64,000 bases of DNA from SAR202 cluster bacterium (GTDB taxonomy: Bacteria > Chloroflexota > Dehalococcoidia > UBA6926 > VFHL01): assembly GCA_009392005.1 (NCBI GenBank), contig VFHL01000002.1:62001-126000 (forward strand), read 5' to 3'. The position numbers and the translations under genes were made by a program. A model generated the notes under the pieces. It was not told where the DNA came from, made no database searches, and worked only from the letters and a program-made list of their open reading frames with translations. Shown piece by piece: positions 48,124 to 56,505 of the stretch. Numbering within the stretch: position 1 is the first letter of the stretch; each line of letters starts with the position of its first letter.

Positions 48124-48605
48124 CAAAAGCTTTGTATGCCGGCAGTTTTGATCCCGTTACTAACGGTCATGCTGACATTGCGATTAGAGCATCTAAGATT
48201 TTTGATGAAGTCGCGATTGGAGTTTATGCAACCCCATCAAAAAACTTAATGTTCAATACAGAAGAACGTGTAGATCTGTTTAAAAAAACGGTCGCACACA
48301 TACCTAACATAGAAGTCATCACCTACACCGGATTAACCGTATCATTTGCCCAGGAAATCGGGGCCAAGGCGCTTATCCGCGGGCTGCGAGCGAGTCCCGA
48401 TTTTCAAGCAGAATTTGAGCTTGCCTTAATGAATCGGGTGTTGACGACAGATATTGACACTGTTTGCATGATGACAGACCGTGCATTTCAATTCGTCAGT
48501 TCCAGTCTACTCAAAGAAGCGGCTCGACTCGGCGGTGATGTTGCTCAGTTAGTCCCAGATCATGTCTGGGAAGCACTGACCGTAAAACTGGCTATCGCGA
48601 CTTAG
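48120..48605 (+). CDS. coaD: Phosphopantetheine adenylyltransferase
   Basis: CoaD transfers AMP from ATP to 4'-phosphopantetheine, the penultimate step of CoA synthesis. The 161 residues begin [20 protein letters not shown], with the TxGH nucleotidyltransferase motif, and continue with [22 protein letters not shown] and [17 protein letters not shown]. I set the start at TTG 48120: it overlaps the rsmD stop, has AAAGGAA upstream and gives the usual length. An in-frame ATG 72 bases earlier adds residues foreign to the family. Confidence 0.94.
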   Translation: [161 protein letters not shown]

Positions 48606-48624
48606 TCTGTAGGAGGACATTATC

Positions 48625-49131
48625 ATTAAAACCCTTGAATTACTTGATGATCTTGATGAACTGCTTAAAGACCTCTCGCGAGTACCGCTCGTTGACAAGG
48701 TCTTGATGGATCCCGAAATAATTCAGGCTAAGTTAGACAACATCCGTTCCAGTCTTCCATCAGACCTAGAAGAGGCTAACGAAATACGCGAAAAAGGCGA
48801 TAAGATTCTAAGTGACGCCAGGTCAGCGGCGGAGCGGATTCGTGACACAGCAGAAAAAGAATCTCGCACCAGAATTGAGCAAAACGCAATTGTGCAATCA
48901 GCAGAGGCGCGTTCTAAAGAAATCAATCAGCAAGCGGAATTTAAAGCAAAATCTATCATCGAAGATGCTGAAAAAGCGGCTAATCAACGCCGCGAAGAGG
49001 CAGATAAATACTCTTTAAACACATTAGAAGAGCTACAAAAGAAGATTGATAACCTTCGCGGGCAAGTCGTAAGAGGTATCGAAGTTTTGCATGCGATGGA
49101 TCAGTCTAAGCCACAAAAACCCTCAAAATAA
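48625..49131 (+). CDS. Coiled-coil protein with apparent AUU/AUC start codon
   Basis: The frame runs open from 48613. A perfect AGGAGG (48611-48616) is followed by ATT, ATC, ATT (48619-48627) and no ATG, GTG or TTG until 48703. The intervening codons encode a conserved-looking N-terminus, LLDDLDELLKDLSRVPLVDK, typical of a family with RVPL-x-x-KVLVD near its start. The ATT at 48625 has 8-base spacing and gives 168 residues. Residues 50-150 are a charged helix (EIREKGDKILSDARSAAER), probably a coiled coil as in DivIVA or ATP-synthase b subunits. The function is unknown; gene order after rsmD-coaD suggests co-transcription. Confidence 0.7.
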   Translation: MKTLELLDDLDELLKDLSRVPLVDKVLMDPEIIQAKLDNIRSSLPSDLEEANEIREKGDKILSDARSAAERIRDTAEKESRTRIEQNAIVQSAEARSKEINQQAEFKAKSIIEDAEKAANQRREEADKYSLNTLEELQKKIDNLRGQVVRGIEVLHAMDQSKPQKPSK

Positions 49132-49170
49132 TTCCATATGCCGAATATAATTTTGAATAGGGCAATCAGA

Positions 49171-49680
49171 TCAAACCTTCAAGAAAAATGAAGCCAGTCC
49201 ACTTCCAAGGATGGTAATGCTGGTAACAATTACGCCTGCGATCAAAACACCAAGTGCAATCAAAGGTATTGCACGCCGAGGTTGGATTTGAAAAACCCAT
49301 GCCGCAAGTGCGCCAGTCCATGCACCGGTCCCGGGTAAGGGAATTGCAACAAGCGCAACAAGAGCCACGAATTGATATCTTTCGAATTTGGGCGTCTGTG
49401 CGGCTCTGAGTTTGTCCGCGCGCCAACGCAGTATTGACAGGAAGGGATTTGGAAACCGCTCTAAGACCCTTTCTATACGATCAAGGGTACCAACAAGGAA
49501 AAAAACAGGTATCATATTACCGCACACACCGAGGATAAAAGCCTCATACCATTGCATTTTATACACATAAACCGCTAGAGGAATGGCTAAACGAAGCTCT
49601 CCTACGGGCGTCGCAGCAGCGAGGATGGTACGGAAAATATCAGAAACTTCTATGGAAAAAACCTGCATATCGTCTGACAA
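49171..49680 (-). CDS. COG2426 small multidrug-export-like membrane protein
   Basis: This 169-residue protein has about four membrane spans and the family features ATPVGELRLAIPLAVYVY, GNMIPVFFLVGTLDRIERVL and ALVAIPLPGTGAWTGALAAW. The family is annotated as putative small multidrug export, but transport has hardly been tested. It runs convergently towards the coiled-coil gene and divergently from sppA. Confidence 0.85.
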   Translation of the reverse strand: MSDDMQVFSIEVSDIFRTILAAATPVGELRLAIPLAVYVYKMQWYEAFILGVCGNMIPVFFLVGTLDRIERVLERFPNPFLSILRWRADKLRAAQTPKFERYQFVALVALVAIPLPGTGAWTGALAAWVFQIQPRRAIPLIALGVLIAGVIVTSITILGSGLASFFLKV

Positions 49681-49772
49681 TCATATCAAACCCATTTAGT
49701 AAATTGTTGCCAAAATCTTGAAATAGATTCCTTCACAAAACATTAATAATTGAGAGAGAAGAAAGGGAAAAT

Positions 49773-50609
49773 ATGATCTTCCTCGAAAAAATCATCCCAC
49801 AGAAACCACGAGTAGCATTAGTTGATTTGACTGGTGTCATAGGTGGATCGTTAAAACCACAGCCCTACGTTGATCTCTTGCTTGGACTACGCGAAACAGA
49901 TTGGGCCCAATCTGTCATTTTAAACATCGATTCTCCTGGCGGTACAACATGGGGATCAGATCACCTCCGAATGGGTGTCCAGCGTCTCGCAGAAGAAAAG
50001 CCGGTGGTTGCTTTCATCCGTGGCCTAGGTGCTTCCGGAGGCTACATGGTAGCTGGAGCGGCTCAGAAAATAATTGCGTCTCCTTCAGCGCTAGTTGGGT
50101 CAATTGGCGTGATCTCATACCATCCATTAGCGCACGAGCTTTTTCAACGTATTGGAATTGACTTTGAGGTTACCAAAAGTACAAAACTAAAAGATATGGG
50201 AGCATTCTATCGAGAATCTACTGAAGAAGAACGCGAAAAGTCACAAGCTCTCGTCGATGAATACCATGAGAGTTTCGTCCAAACTGTTGCTAAAGATAGA
50301 TCACTCGAACTTGAAGACGCCCATAATTTAGCGACCGGGGAAGTGTTTACTGGGAATCGAGCAGTTGAACTCAAACTGGTTGATGAAGTAGGAGATTTTG
50401 AATACGCCAAAGAAATCGCTGCAAATCTTGGTAATGTTCCGCACGGCCAAGTTACAAGGAGCAATCCACCCCGCAGCCTGCGAGAGATGTTTGCCGGCTC
50501 ATTATCACAAAATTCCGCTCTTAGTGACGCTCAAGTGCTTCTGTCAAATCAAATCCTTTACTTGGCACCTAGCTTCGCACAGGGCTCTCTATTAAAACTA
50601 CTAAAGTGA
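49773..50609 (+). CDS. sppA: S49-family signal peptide peptidase-like protease
   Basis: This 278-residue protease of the SppA type cleaves membrane-bound leftover signal peptides. The nucleophile is Ser88 in GLGASGGYMVAG. The general-base Lys is probably K140 in KLKDMGAFYRE. INIDSPGG-type sequence (ILNIDSPGGTTWGSDH) and SALVGSIGVISYH are family marks. No N-terminal membrane anchor is visible, unlike most SppA proteins, so it may be cytoplasmic or peripheral. GAAGAAAGGGA precedes the ATG. Confidence 0.88.
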   Translation: MIFLEKIIPQKPRVALVDLTGVIGGSLKPQPYVDLLLGLRETDWAQSVILNIDSPGGTTWGSDHLRMGVQRLAEEKPVVAFIRGLGASGGYMVAGAAQKIIASPSALVGSIGVISYHPLAHELFQRIGIDFEVTKSTKLKDMGAFYRESTEEEREKSQALVDEYHESFVQTVAKDRSLELEDAHNLATGEVFTGNRAVELKLVDEVGDFEYAKEIAANLGNVPHGQVTRSNPPRSLREMFAGSLSQNSALSDAQVLLSNQILYLAPSFAQGSLLKLLK

Positions 50610-50616
50610 TATCAGG

Positions 50617-51393
50617 CTAGGCCTTGACCGCACGCACGACAAGGGCAGGCCAGCTAAAATTGATCAACCCACCATCATGGGGATCAATCATAAATGCCTT
50701 TTTAACCGCATCGGACGCGCCCAGAAAGTCTTGCCGTAAGCTTCCAACCTCATCATCCGCTGTTCCGGAACGCTCTACCCAATTATTGAATTCCAACTCT
50801 GCCCTCGTAATGGCAGAATCGGTCACCTTCAAGCCTCTGTTCTCGATCGCTTGAATCCACTCAGATGGTGCCCAGTCACGAATATGAGAAGAATCCCGCC
50901 GCAATTCAATGTCATTCATCCATGCGGCTATATCGTCTTCTTCAGGTGTTACAGTATCTGACATTACAAAAACCCCTCCAGTTTTTAACACGCGAGAAAT
51001 CTCATCTAAAAAGAGATCTACGTTTTCAAAATGGTGTGGGGCAGTCCGACATGAAACGATATCCAAGGAATTATCGGAAAAACCTAATGCCTCGGCAACG
51101 AAAAAACCTTGCCCAACATTTGCTAATCCACGCTGTTCACCGAGACGCCGTGTTTCTTCTAACATTGACGCCGTTATATCAGTTGCAAGTACATTTTGGC
51201 TCTGCTCCGCCAAAAGAAAAGATGTGAAACCCGCTCCGGTCGCAACATCGACAGCATACTCATAGGTCCCTTTTTGAATATACTCTTGAACTACATTTAG
51301 GTTATCGCCATGCCGATGAACTGGACTGATTGCATAATAAGACGCTTGCCGACCAAATTGTTCCTGTGATGCCCTACGTGAATCATAAGTCAC
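50617..51393 (-). CDS. Class I SAM-dependent methyltransferase (UbiE-like)
   Basis: This 258-residue methyltransferase begins MTYDSRRASQEQFGRQASYYAIS, a form common in the UbiE/YcgJ group. Motif I is AVDVATGAGFTSFLLAE (about 48-64), with LATDITASMLEETRR as the acidic motif and SCRTAPHHFENVDLFL later. Targets in this group are quinones, sterol-like or small hydrophobic compounds, and the sequence does not decide. It converges on sppA with 7 bases between the stops. Confidence 0.83.
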   Translation of the reverse strand: MTYDSRRASQEQFGRQASYYAISPVHRHGDNLNVVQEYIQKGTYEYAVDVATGAGFTSFLLAEQSQNVLATDITASMLEETRRLGEQRGLANVGQGFFVAEALGFSDNSLDIVSCRTAPHHFENVDLFLDEISRVLKTGGVFVMSDTVTPEEDDIAAWMNDIELRRDSSHIRDWAPSEWIQAIENRGLKVTDSAITRAELEFNNWVERSGTADDEVGSLRQDFLGASDAVKKAFMIDPHDGGLINFSWPALVVRAVKA

Positions 51394-51566
51394 GAGATCC
51401 TCCTATCGAGCCAGCAATAAAATACACCTGAATAACTCTATAATATCTGCTGGCCAATCAGCAATTAAACAATATAGATATTTAATTGTCTCAGACATAG
51501 AGTATGCCCATGCCTTAGAAATCCTATAGGAAATGCCGATTTTTCAACGCCCTGCTTAATATTCTG

Positions 51567-51572
51567 TATAAT
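51567..51572 (+). promoter_or_regulatory. -10 element for the small membrane-protein pair
   Basis: A consensus TATAAT preceded by TG, 31 bases upstream of ATG 51603. The -35 region is poor (TCAACG at 17 bp), so the element may rely on the upstream TG. Confidence 0.45.
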
Positions 51573-51602
51573 GAATCGATTTCCCGAAACACGGTGGTAA
51601 AA

Positions 51603-51980
51603 ATGGTACAAAAATTTGTTGGAATAGGACTATCGCTATCAATCTTGATCGCGATCGGCGCGTTATTCGCCATTACTCAACCTGCCCTTTCAACCATACG
51701 CGATATTGTGATCATCATCTGGGGAGGCTTCGGAACCCTCGTGCTCATCGTCATCCTACTCATTGTCGTCGCCATATACATCAAACTAGGTCCTGTTTTT
51801 GAAGCGCTCTATAAGTCCCTTGACACCATGCAAGGAACATTAGGTACAATCCAACGCACTGTGATCTTGGCATCTGATATCGTAATCCGCCCAGTTATTC
51901 GTGGAACTAGCTTGTTGGTTGGAATACGCCAAGGACTGCGGGTCACAAAACGTCTATTGAAGTGGAAAAGGAATTTATAA
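51603..51980 (+). CDS. Small membrane protein, two spans
   Basis: This 125-residue protein has two hydrophobic helices (about 5-27 and 35-62), followed by an amphipathic segment (FEALYKSLDTMQGTLGTIQRTV) and a basic tail (GLRVTKRLLKWKRNL). The layout resembles DUF948-type proteins, but I do not claim the family. I prefer ATG 51603 to GTG 51594, though neither has a strong Shine-Dalgarno. It is co-transcribed with the next small gene, 2 bases downstream. Confidence 0.65.
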   Translation: MVQKFVGIGLSLSILIAIGALFAITQPALSTIRDIVIIIWGGFGTLVLIVILLIVVAIYIKLGPVFEALYKSLDTMQGTLGTIQRTVILASDIVIRPVIRGTSLLVGIRQGLRVTKRLLKWKRNL

Positions 51981-51982
51981 CA

Positions 51983-52315
51983 ATGTCTCTAAAAAAAGGT
52001 AGCGGGTTCATTCTTGGAGTGCTATTCTCCACCGCTGCAATCTTTATCCTTAATGTGGTCAAGGAACGGGAACGGGACAAAAGATCAGACCCTGCAAATG
52101 ATCAAGAGGACACATTTATTTCATATTTTTCTGGCACCGTATTGGAACCGCTGATCGAACAAGGCCGTTCGTTCATATCATCCATAAACGATGTCATAAA
52201 AGAGGCCATACAAGAAGGCCAAGAAGCAGCTTCCACTAGTCAATATGATATGGAAGAAGCCCTACGGCACGCACACGGTACCAAATCTTCTGGAGCCAAA
52301 GACGACCAAGAATAA
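51983..52315 (+). CDS. Small single-span protein, YtxH-like
   Basis: This 110-residue protein starts MSLKKGSGFILGVLFSTAAIF, one membrane helix, followed by a charged and then helical soluble region ending in an acidic tail. The arrangement (glycine-rich helix first, then a charged helix) is like YtxH-family stress proteins, but sequence support is weak. ATG 51983 was chosen because AAAAGGAA lies 8 bases upstream. It forms a pair with the preceding membrane protein. Confidence 0.6.
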   Translation: MSLKKGSGFILGVLFSTAAIFILNVVKERERDKRSDPANDQEDTFISYFSGTVLEPLIEQGRSFISSINDVIKEAIQEGQEAASTSQYDMEEALRHAHGTKSSGAKDDQE

Positions 52316-52461
52316 CCTACACGCACATTCCCTTCTTACAAGACCTTTGGTAATCATCATGTTTGTTTGATGTGCATTTTTACTGAAACATCAACCCCAT
52401 AATTGACCCGATAACCCGTGAATCTTCATCTTGAACTAAAAATAGATCTCATTCAGATAGC

Positions 52462-54675
52462 ATGTTTACAAACTACATTCGCAAACTAATTCAATTCAGA
52501 TGGCCAATTTTGACCTTCTGGGTTGTATTGCTTATTTGCTCATCTATCTTCGCCCCACGTGTGTTTTCCGTGCTTAAGAGTGGTGGCTTTAACTTAGAGG
52601 GCACTGAATCACATACAGCGATCACTAAACTTGAGCACCTCGGACTAAACAAAACAACAATGGAAGTTGTGTTCCACCACAATGATCTCACTTATGATTC
52701 TGAAATTTATCAAGAAAAAGTATTCACTACTTTAAGGTCGATCAAGGACCAGTTCCCTCTAGTCAGTGCAGTCTCCTCGCCAAATCAATCCGGAGGCAAG
52801 GAACTTGTGTCCCCCAACGGGAAAACTGTCTATACAATTCTTTGGCTTGAAGCTGACTTGAATACAGCTGAACAGATGACCGTTGATGTGCGAAAATCTC
52901 TTGATCAATCTAACGGTTTCACCATTCATCTAACAGGATCACCAGCTCTTTTCTACGATATTGAGCACGCGAGTCAAAGTGATCTTGAACGTGCAGAACG
53001 AATCACCCTTCCAATTGTTCTCCTTCTTTTGTTATTTGTATTTGGAAGTCTAATCGCAGGATTGCTCCCTGTCGCCACCGGATTTTTTTCCGTTTTGATT
53101 ACTATGGCGATCCTCTTTTTTATTGGTTCAAGAGTCGAAATGTCAATCTTTACAGTGAATATCGCGAGCTTTCTCGGATTGGGAGTCGCAATTGATTATT
53201 CTCTTTTGTTAGTCAATCGTTTCCGGGAAGAACTCACACAGGGTGATACTACAGCAGCAATTCTTAAAACCATGAACACAGCTGGAAAAGCACTGCTATT
53301 TTCTGCTTTAACAACGATGATCGGCCTCTCTGGATTATTGATCTTTGATGTAACCCTTCTCCGATCAGTAGGAATAGGAGGAATAACTGTTATTTTAGTC
53401 AGCCTAATCACTTCGTTAACGTTAATCCCAATAATTTTGTTTCTCCTAGGTAGTCGCATCAATTCACTGGCAATATTTCCCAATTGGTTACCAAACACTC
53501 ATGCCCTTTGGGAAAATATCGCGTTGGCCGTGATGCGCCGACCTTGGCCATTGATTGCAGGAACATGTATTTTCTTGTTGTTGCTTGGAATCCCTTTCCT
53601 GCATGTCCGACTTGGAGCACCTCCCGCTGGAGTACTCCCCATGACATATGACTCACGCCAAGGATGGGAATTACTTCGGAACGAATTTGGCGCAGGGAAA
53701 ACTACACCGATTTTGATTGCCGTAGAATCTGAAACGTCTACATTCGATCCAGAAGTTCTCGAAAGATTGAAGAAACTCACAACCGAAATCTCTCGGCAAA
53801 AGCACATTGATCGGGTTGAAAGTATTGTAGATATCAATCCCGAATTGAATTTAGGCGATTACATCAGCTTATATGAAAACCGTGAGGCAATTACAAATCC
53901 ACAAATCACAAGAACTCTTGATCAACTTGTATTCGACAATATCACCTTGATCAGAGTCTTCACAGAATTGGATAGCGACAATCCAATGTCTGAGAAGCTC
54001 GTTAATGATATCCGTTCAATCCAACCCAACGACTCCGACATGCAAGCGTGGACAGGCGGCTACACGGCGGGCGTAATGGATTTGAGACACAATCTGTACA
54101 GCGAATTCCCCAAAGTCGTACTGCTCATATTTGCCAGCATTTATATCACGTTGTTAATTATGTTCCGCTCAATCATCCTACCGCTAAAGGCAATTCTCAT
54201 GAATGCAATGAGTATCTTTGCGAGCTTTGGTGCGTTGGTGTATATATTCCAAGATGGCCATTTTGAAGGCCCTCTAAACTTCAGCTCTGTGGGTCAAATT
54301 GAAGTGACAGCACCAATTATTTTATTTTGTATTCTGTTTGGACTCAGCATGGACTATGAAGTGTTCTTACTGGCCCGCATCAAAGAAACATACGATAAAA
54401 CCCATGATAATACTGTGAGCGTCGCAACTGGACTCGCCCACACCGGGAAAATCATCACTAGTGCGGCTCTAGTTGTTATTCTTGTTTTAGCTGGCTTCGG
54501 ATTTGGGGACCTTGTGTTAATAAAAGCAGTTGGCTTAAGTATGGCAATAGCGATCGCGCTTGATGCAAGCGTCGTTCGCATTATTCTGGTACCAGCTTTG
54601 ATGAAGGTAATGGGGGATTTCAATTGGTGGGCACCAAAATTTTTGCGTAGTTCGAATCGATCGAATGCAGAATAA
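52462..54675 (+). CDS. MMPL-family RND-type membrane transporter
   Basis: This 737-residue protein has two homologous halves, each with one membrane helix, a large outer loop and a five-helix bundle (twelve spans in all). Typical MMPL sequence includes GLGVAIDYSLLLVNRFREEL in the first half and CILFGLSMDYEVFLLARIKE in the second, with the Asp-Tyr pairs used in proton relay. MMPL proteins export lipids or act in the envelope; in mycobacteria they move mannosylated and other lipids. A link to the inositol-lipid operon at 18-22 kb is possible but speculative. It appears to be a single gene. Confidence 0.9.
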   Translation: MFTNYIRKLIQFRWPILTFWVVLLICSSIFAPRVFSVLKSGGFNLEGTESHTAITKLEHLGLNKTTMEVVFHHNDLTYDSEIYQEKVFTTLRSIKDQFPLVSAVSSPNQSGGKELVSPNGKTVYTILWLEADLNTAEQMTVDVRKSLDQSNGFTIHLTGSPALFYDIEHASQSDLERAERITLPIVLLLLLFVFGSLIAGLLPVATGFFSVLITMAILFFIGSRVEMSIFTVNIASFLGLGVAIDYSLLLVNRFREELTQGDTTAAILKTMNTAGKALLFSALTTMIGLSGLLIFDVTLLRSVGIGGITVILVSLITSLTLIPIILFLLGSRINSLAIFPNWLPNTHALWENIALAVMRRPWPLIAGTCIFLLLLGIPFLHVRLGAPPAGVLPMTYDSRQGWELLRNEFGAGKTTPILIAVESETSTFDPEVLERLKKLTTEISRQKHIDRVESIVDINPELNLGDYISLYENREAITNPQITRTLDQLVFDNITLIRVFTELDSDNPMSEKLVNDIRSIQPNDSDMQAWTGGYTAGVMDLRHNLYSEFPKVVLLIFASIYITLLIMFRSIILPLKAILMNAMSIFASFGALVYIFQDGHFEGPLNFSSVGQIEVTAPIILFCILFGLSMDYEVFLLARIKETYDKTHDNTVSVATGLAHTGKIITSAALVVILVLAGFGFGDLVLIKAVGLSMAIAIALDASVVRIILVPALMKVMGDFNWWAPKFLRSSNRSNAE

Positions 54676-54706
54676 GCCTTCTCAGTACCTAGCGAAATAG
54701 CTCAGT

Positions 54707-55507
54707 TCAGTTTGATATAAACGCACTGATCTCATCAAAATATTCGACCCGTCCGACCCAAAGAAGATCATTATGCCCAGCATTTGGTATAGTCACGAGT
54801 TTTTTCTGCGTAACCGTTAAAATATTATGGAATTCTTCAGCACGAGTAATTGGGATAAGATCATCATACGCTCCATGAATGATCAAAACAGGCAATTTGA
54901 TTGACTGGATTTTTGTTAAATGACGAGATGCTAACTCGACCCCCTCATCAGCACGCCCCATTTCTACTAAACGATCAGCGATCCTTTCCATACTGGATGC
55001 ACCACTTTCAACAATTAATCCTGCAAGGGATTCGGGATAATGAGCAGCCAACTCAACTGCAGAATGCGCACCTAGAGATCTGCCCATGACATAGATTTGC
55101 TCAGACAATTGCTGACTGGATAACAGGTCACGAAAAAACGTGTATATGGTATGGGAGTCCTGCATCATATCCGCAAACGTTGGTATGCCATCACTCACAC
55201 CATACCCACGAAAATCCGCCACAAAAAGATTCAGTCCAATTCCCGAATAAAAAAGACTAATTTCATCATAATCAAAAGTCGCAACTTCGCCATTTCCATG
55301 AAAGTAGAGTACCGTTGGCATTTGACGATCAGAGACATAAAAACGACACCCAATATTCACGCCATCACCCATTGGAATCGTTATATCTTCAGCATTCTGC
55401 GGTGGAGGCGACCAATCACGGCGCGGGTAAAACATCGTTCCGTCTAATCCAGCTTCGGTCACGATAGAATAGTCTGGAGCGCTAGGTGCTTGATCTTCTG
55501 ATGCCAT
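54707..55507 (-). CDS. Alpha/beta hydrolase (BAAT/DUF-type esterase-like)
   Basis: This 266-residue hydrolase has TVLYFHGNGEVATF as its oxyanion motif, the nucleophile in MGRSLGAHSAVELA, the acid in HGAYDDLIPITRAEEF and the base in IPNAGHNDLLW. No signal peptide is visible. Sequences of this kind resemble ABHD13/ABHD17-type and FrsA-like esterases. The substrate is unknown. It is convergent with the MMPL transporter gene. Confidence 0.85.
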   Translation of the reverse strand: MASEDQAPSAPDYSIVTEAGLDGTMFYPRRDWSPPPQNAEDITIPMGDGVNIGCRFYVSDRQMPTVLYFHGNGEVATFDYDEISLFYSGIGLNLFVADFRGYGVSDGIPTFADMMQDSHTIYTFFRDLLSSQQLSEQIYVMGRSLGAHSAVELAAHYPESLAGLIVESGASSMERIADRLVEMGRADEGVELASRHLTKIQSIKLPVLIIHGAYDDLIPITRAEEFHNILTVTQKKLVTIPNAGHNDLLWVGRVEYFDEISAFISN

Positions 55508-55566
55508 TTCACTCGCCTCTTTCTTGCTCTCTTAAATTAGCGTCCGTACTAGTGCCTCACACGTAT

Positions 55567-55818
55567 TTATGAGATGTTGAGCCCACGACGTAATCCTTCT
55601 TCGCTTCTCCATTCATCGAACTTTGCCACCACACTTGGATTTGCCCTACGAACATGACTCATTAATCTATTCATCAGAATCTTAAATGCTTTATCATTTG
55701 GGCTAACCTCAGCCTCCATCAAATCAAAAATATCGTTTTGCAAATGAACTAACTTTTCCATACCTTCAAACACTGTGCACAATCTACTGATTGCCCCAAA
55801 CGGAGACTGGAGGAGCAT
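55567..55818 (-). CDS. Hypothetical small helical protein
   Basis: This 83-residue frame overlaps the end of the metallo-hydrolase gene by 35 bases. The last 60 residues look like a real soluble helical protein (MEKLVHLQNDIFDLMEAEVS, later KILMNRLMSHVRR). The start is unsure: ATG 55818 has GGGAG only 3 bases away, and ATG 55761 has no good site. I recognise no family. Co-transcription with the metallo-hydrolase is likely. Confidence 0.5.
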   Translation of the reverse strand: MLLQSPFGAISRLCTVFEGMEKLVHLQNDIFDLMEAEVSPNDKAFKILMNRLMSHVRRANPSVVAKFDEWRSEEGLRRGLNIS

Positions 55819-56422
55819 TCACTCCCACAAATGGGTTCGTCTGGATCTCTTTCCCAATGTCACTCTGCGCTCCATGTCCGGGCAAAACAATCGTATTTTC
55901 GGGAAGCACAAAGAGTTTGTCCTTGATTGATGAATCCAATTCAGCAGCGGAACCACCCGGAAAATCAAACCTCCCAATCGATCCAGCAAACAACGTATCT
56001 CCTGTCATGACCCAGCCGTCAAAATAAAAACAGGTGCTGCCCGGCGTATGCCCTGGAGTTTCTATCACCTTGATATGTGATTCTCCAATAACGATGTCTT
56101 CTCCATCGGCAAGAAAGGCATCCGGTTTAGGAGACAACTCCCCACCCATCCAATTTGCAGACGTTAACATCGCTTCGTCTTCTGGATGAATCATTACCTT
56201 CGCCCCAGTTTCTTTTTGGAAAAGCGCATTGTTGTACGTATGATCCTGATGACCATGCGTGTTCACCACAAATCCCACATTCAGTGATTCTTGCCGAAGC
56301 CATTCCAAGACAAGGTCACTTTCCATCGATGGGTCGATAACCACAGCGTCTTTGGTATTTTCATCAAAGATAACCACTGTATTATTGTCCATTGGTCCAA
56401 CTTGAAAGCTACGAATAGGCAC
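55784..56422 (-). CDS. Metallo-beta-lactamase-fold hydrolase (glyoxalase II-like)
   Basis: This 212-residue protein has the complete MBL zinc site: NTHGHQDHTYN (HxHxDH at 56-61), a His in IETPGHTPGSTCFYF, an Asp in VMTGDTLFAGSIGR and a His in VLPGHGAQSDIG. This is the form of single-domain glyoxalase II-like thioesterases, which often hydrolyse thioesters of small thiols. It lacks the C-terminal domain of classical GloB. It is transcribed after queG on the minus strand, with an 83-base gap. Confidence 0.9.
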   Translation of the reverse strand: MPIRSFQVGPMDNNTVVIFDENTKDAVVIDPSMESDLVLEWLRQESLNVGFVVNTHGHQDHTYNNALFQKETGAKVMIHPEDEAMLTSANWMGGELSPKPDAFLADGEDIVIGESHIKVIETPGHTPGSTCFYFDGWVMTGDTLFAGSIGRFDFPGGSAAELDSSIKDKLFVLPENTIVLPGHGAQSDIGKEIQTNPFVGVNAPPVSVWGNQ

Positions 56423-56505
56423 GTTTTACTCCTCTTCATGCACAGAATTAATCAGAATAAGATTGTACTTGGTCTCAATTTTTTGGAATACCATACACAA
56501 AGCGT

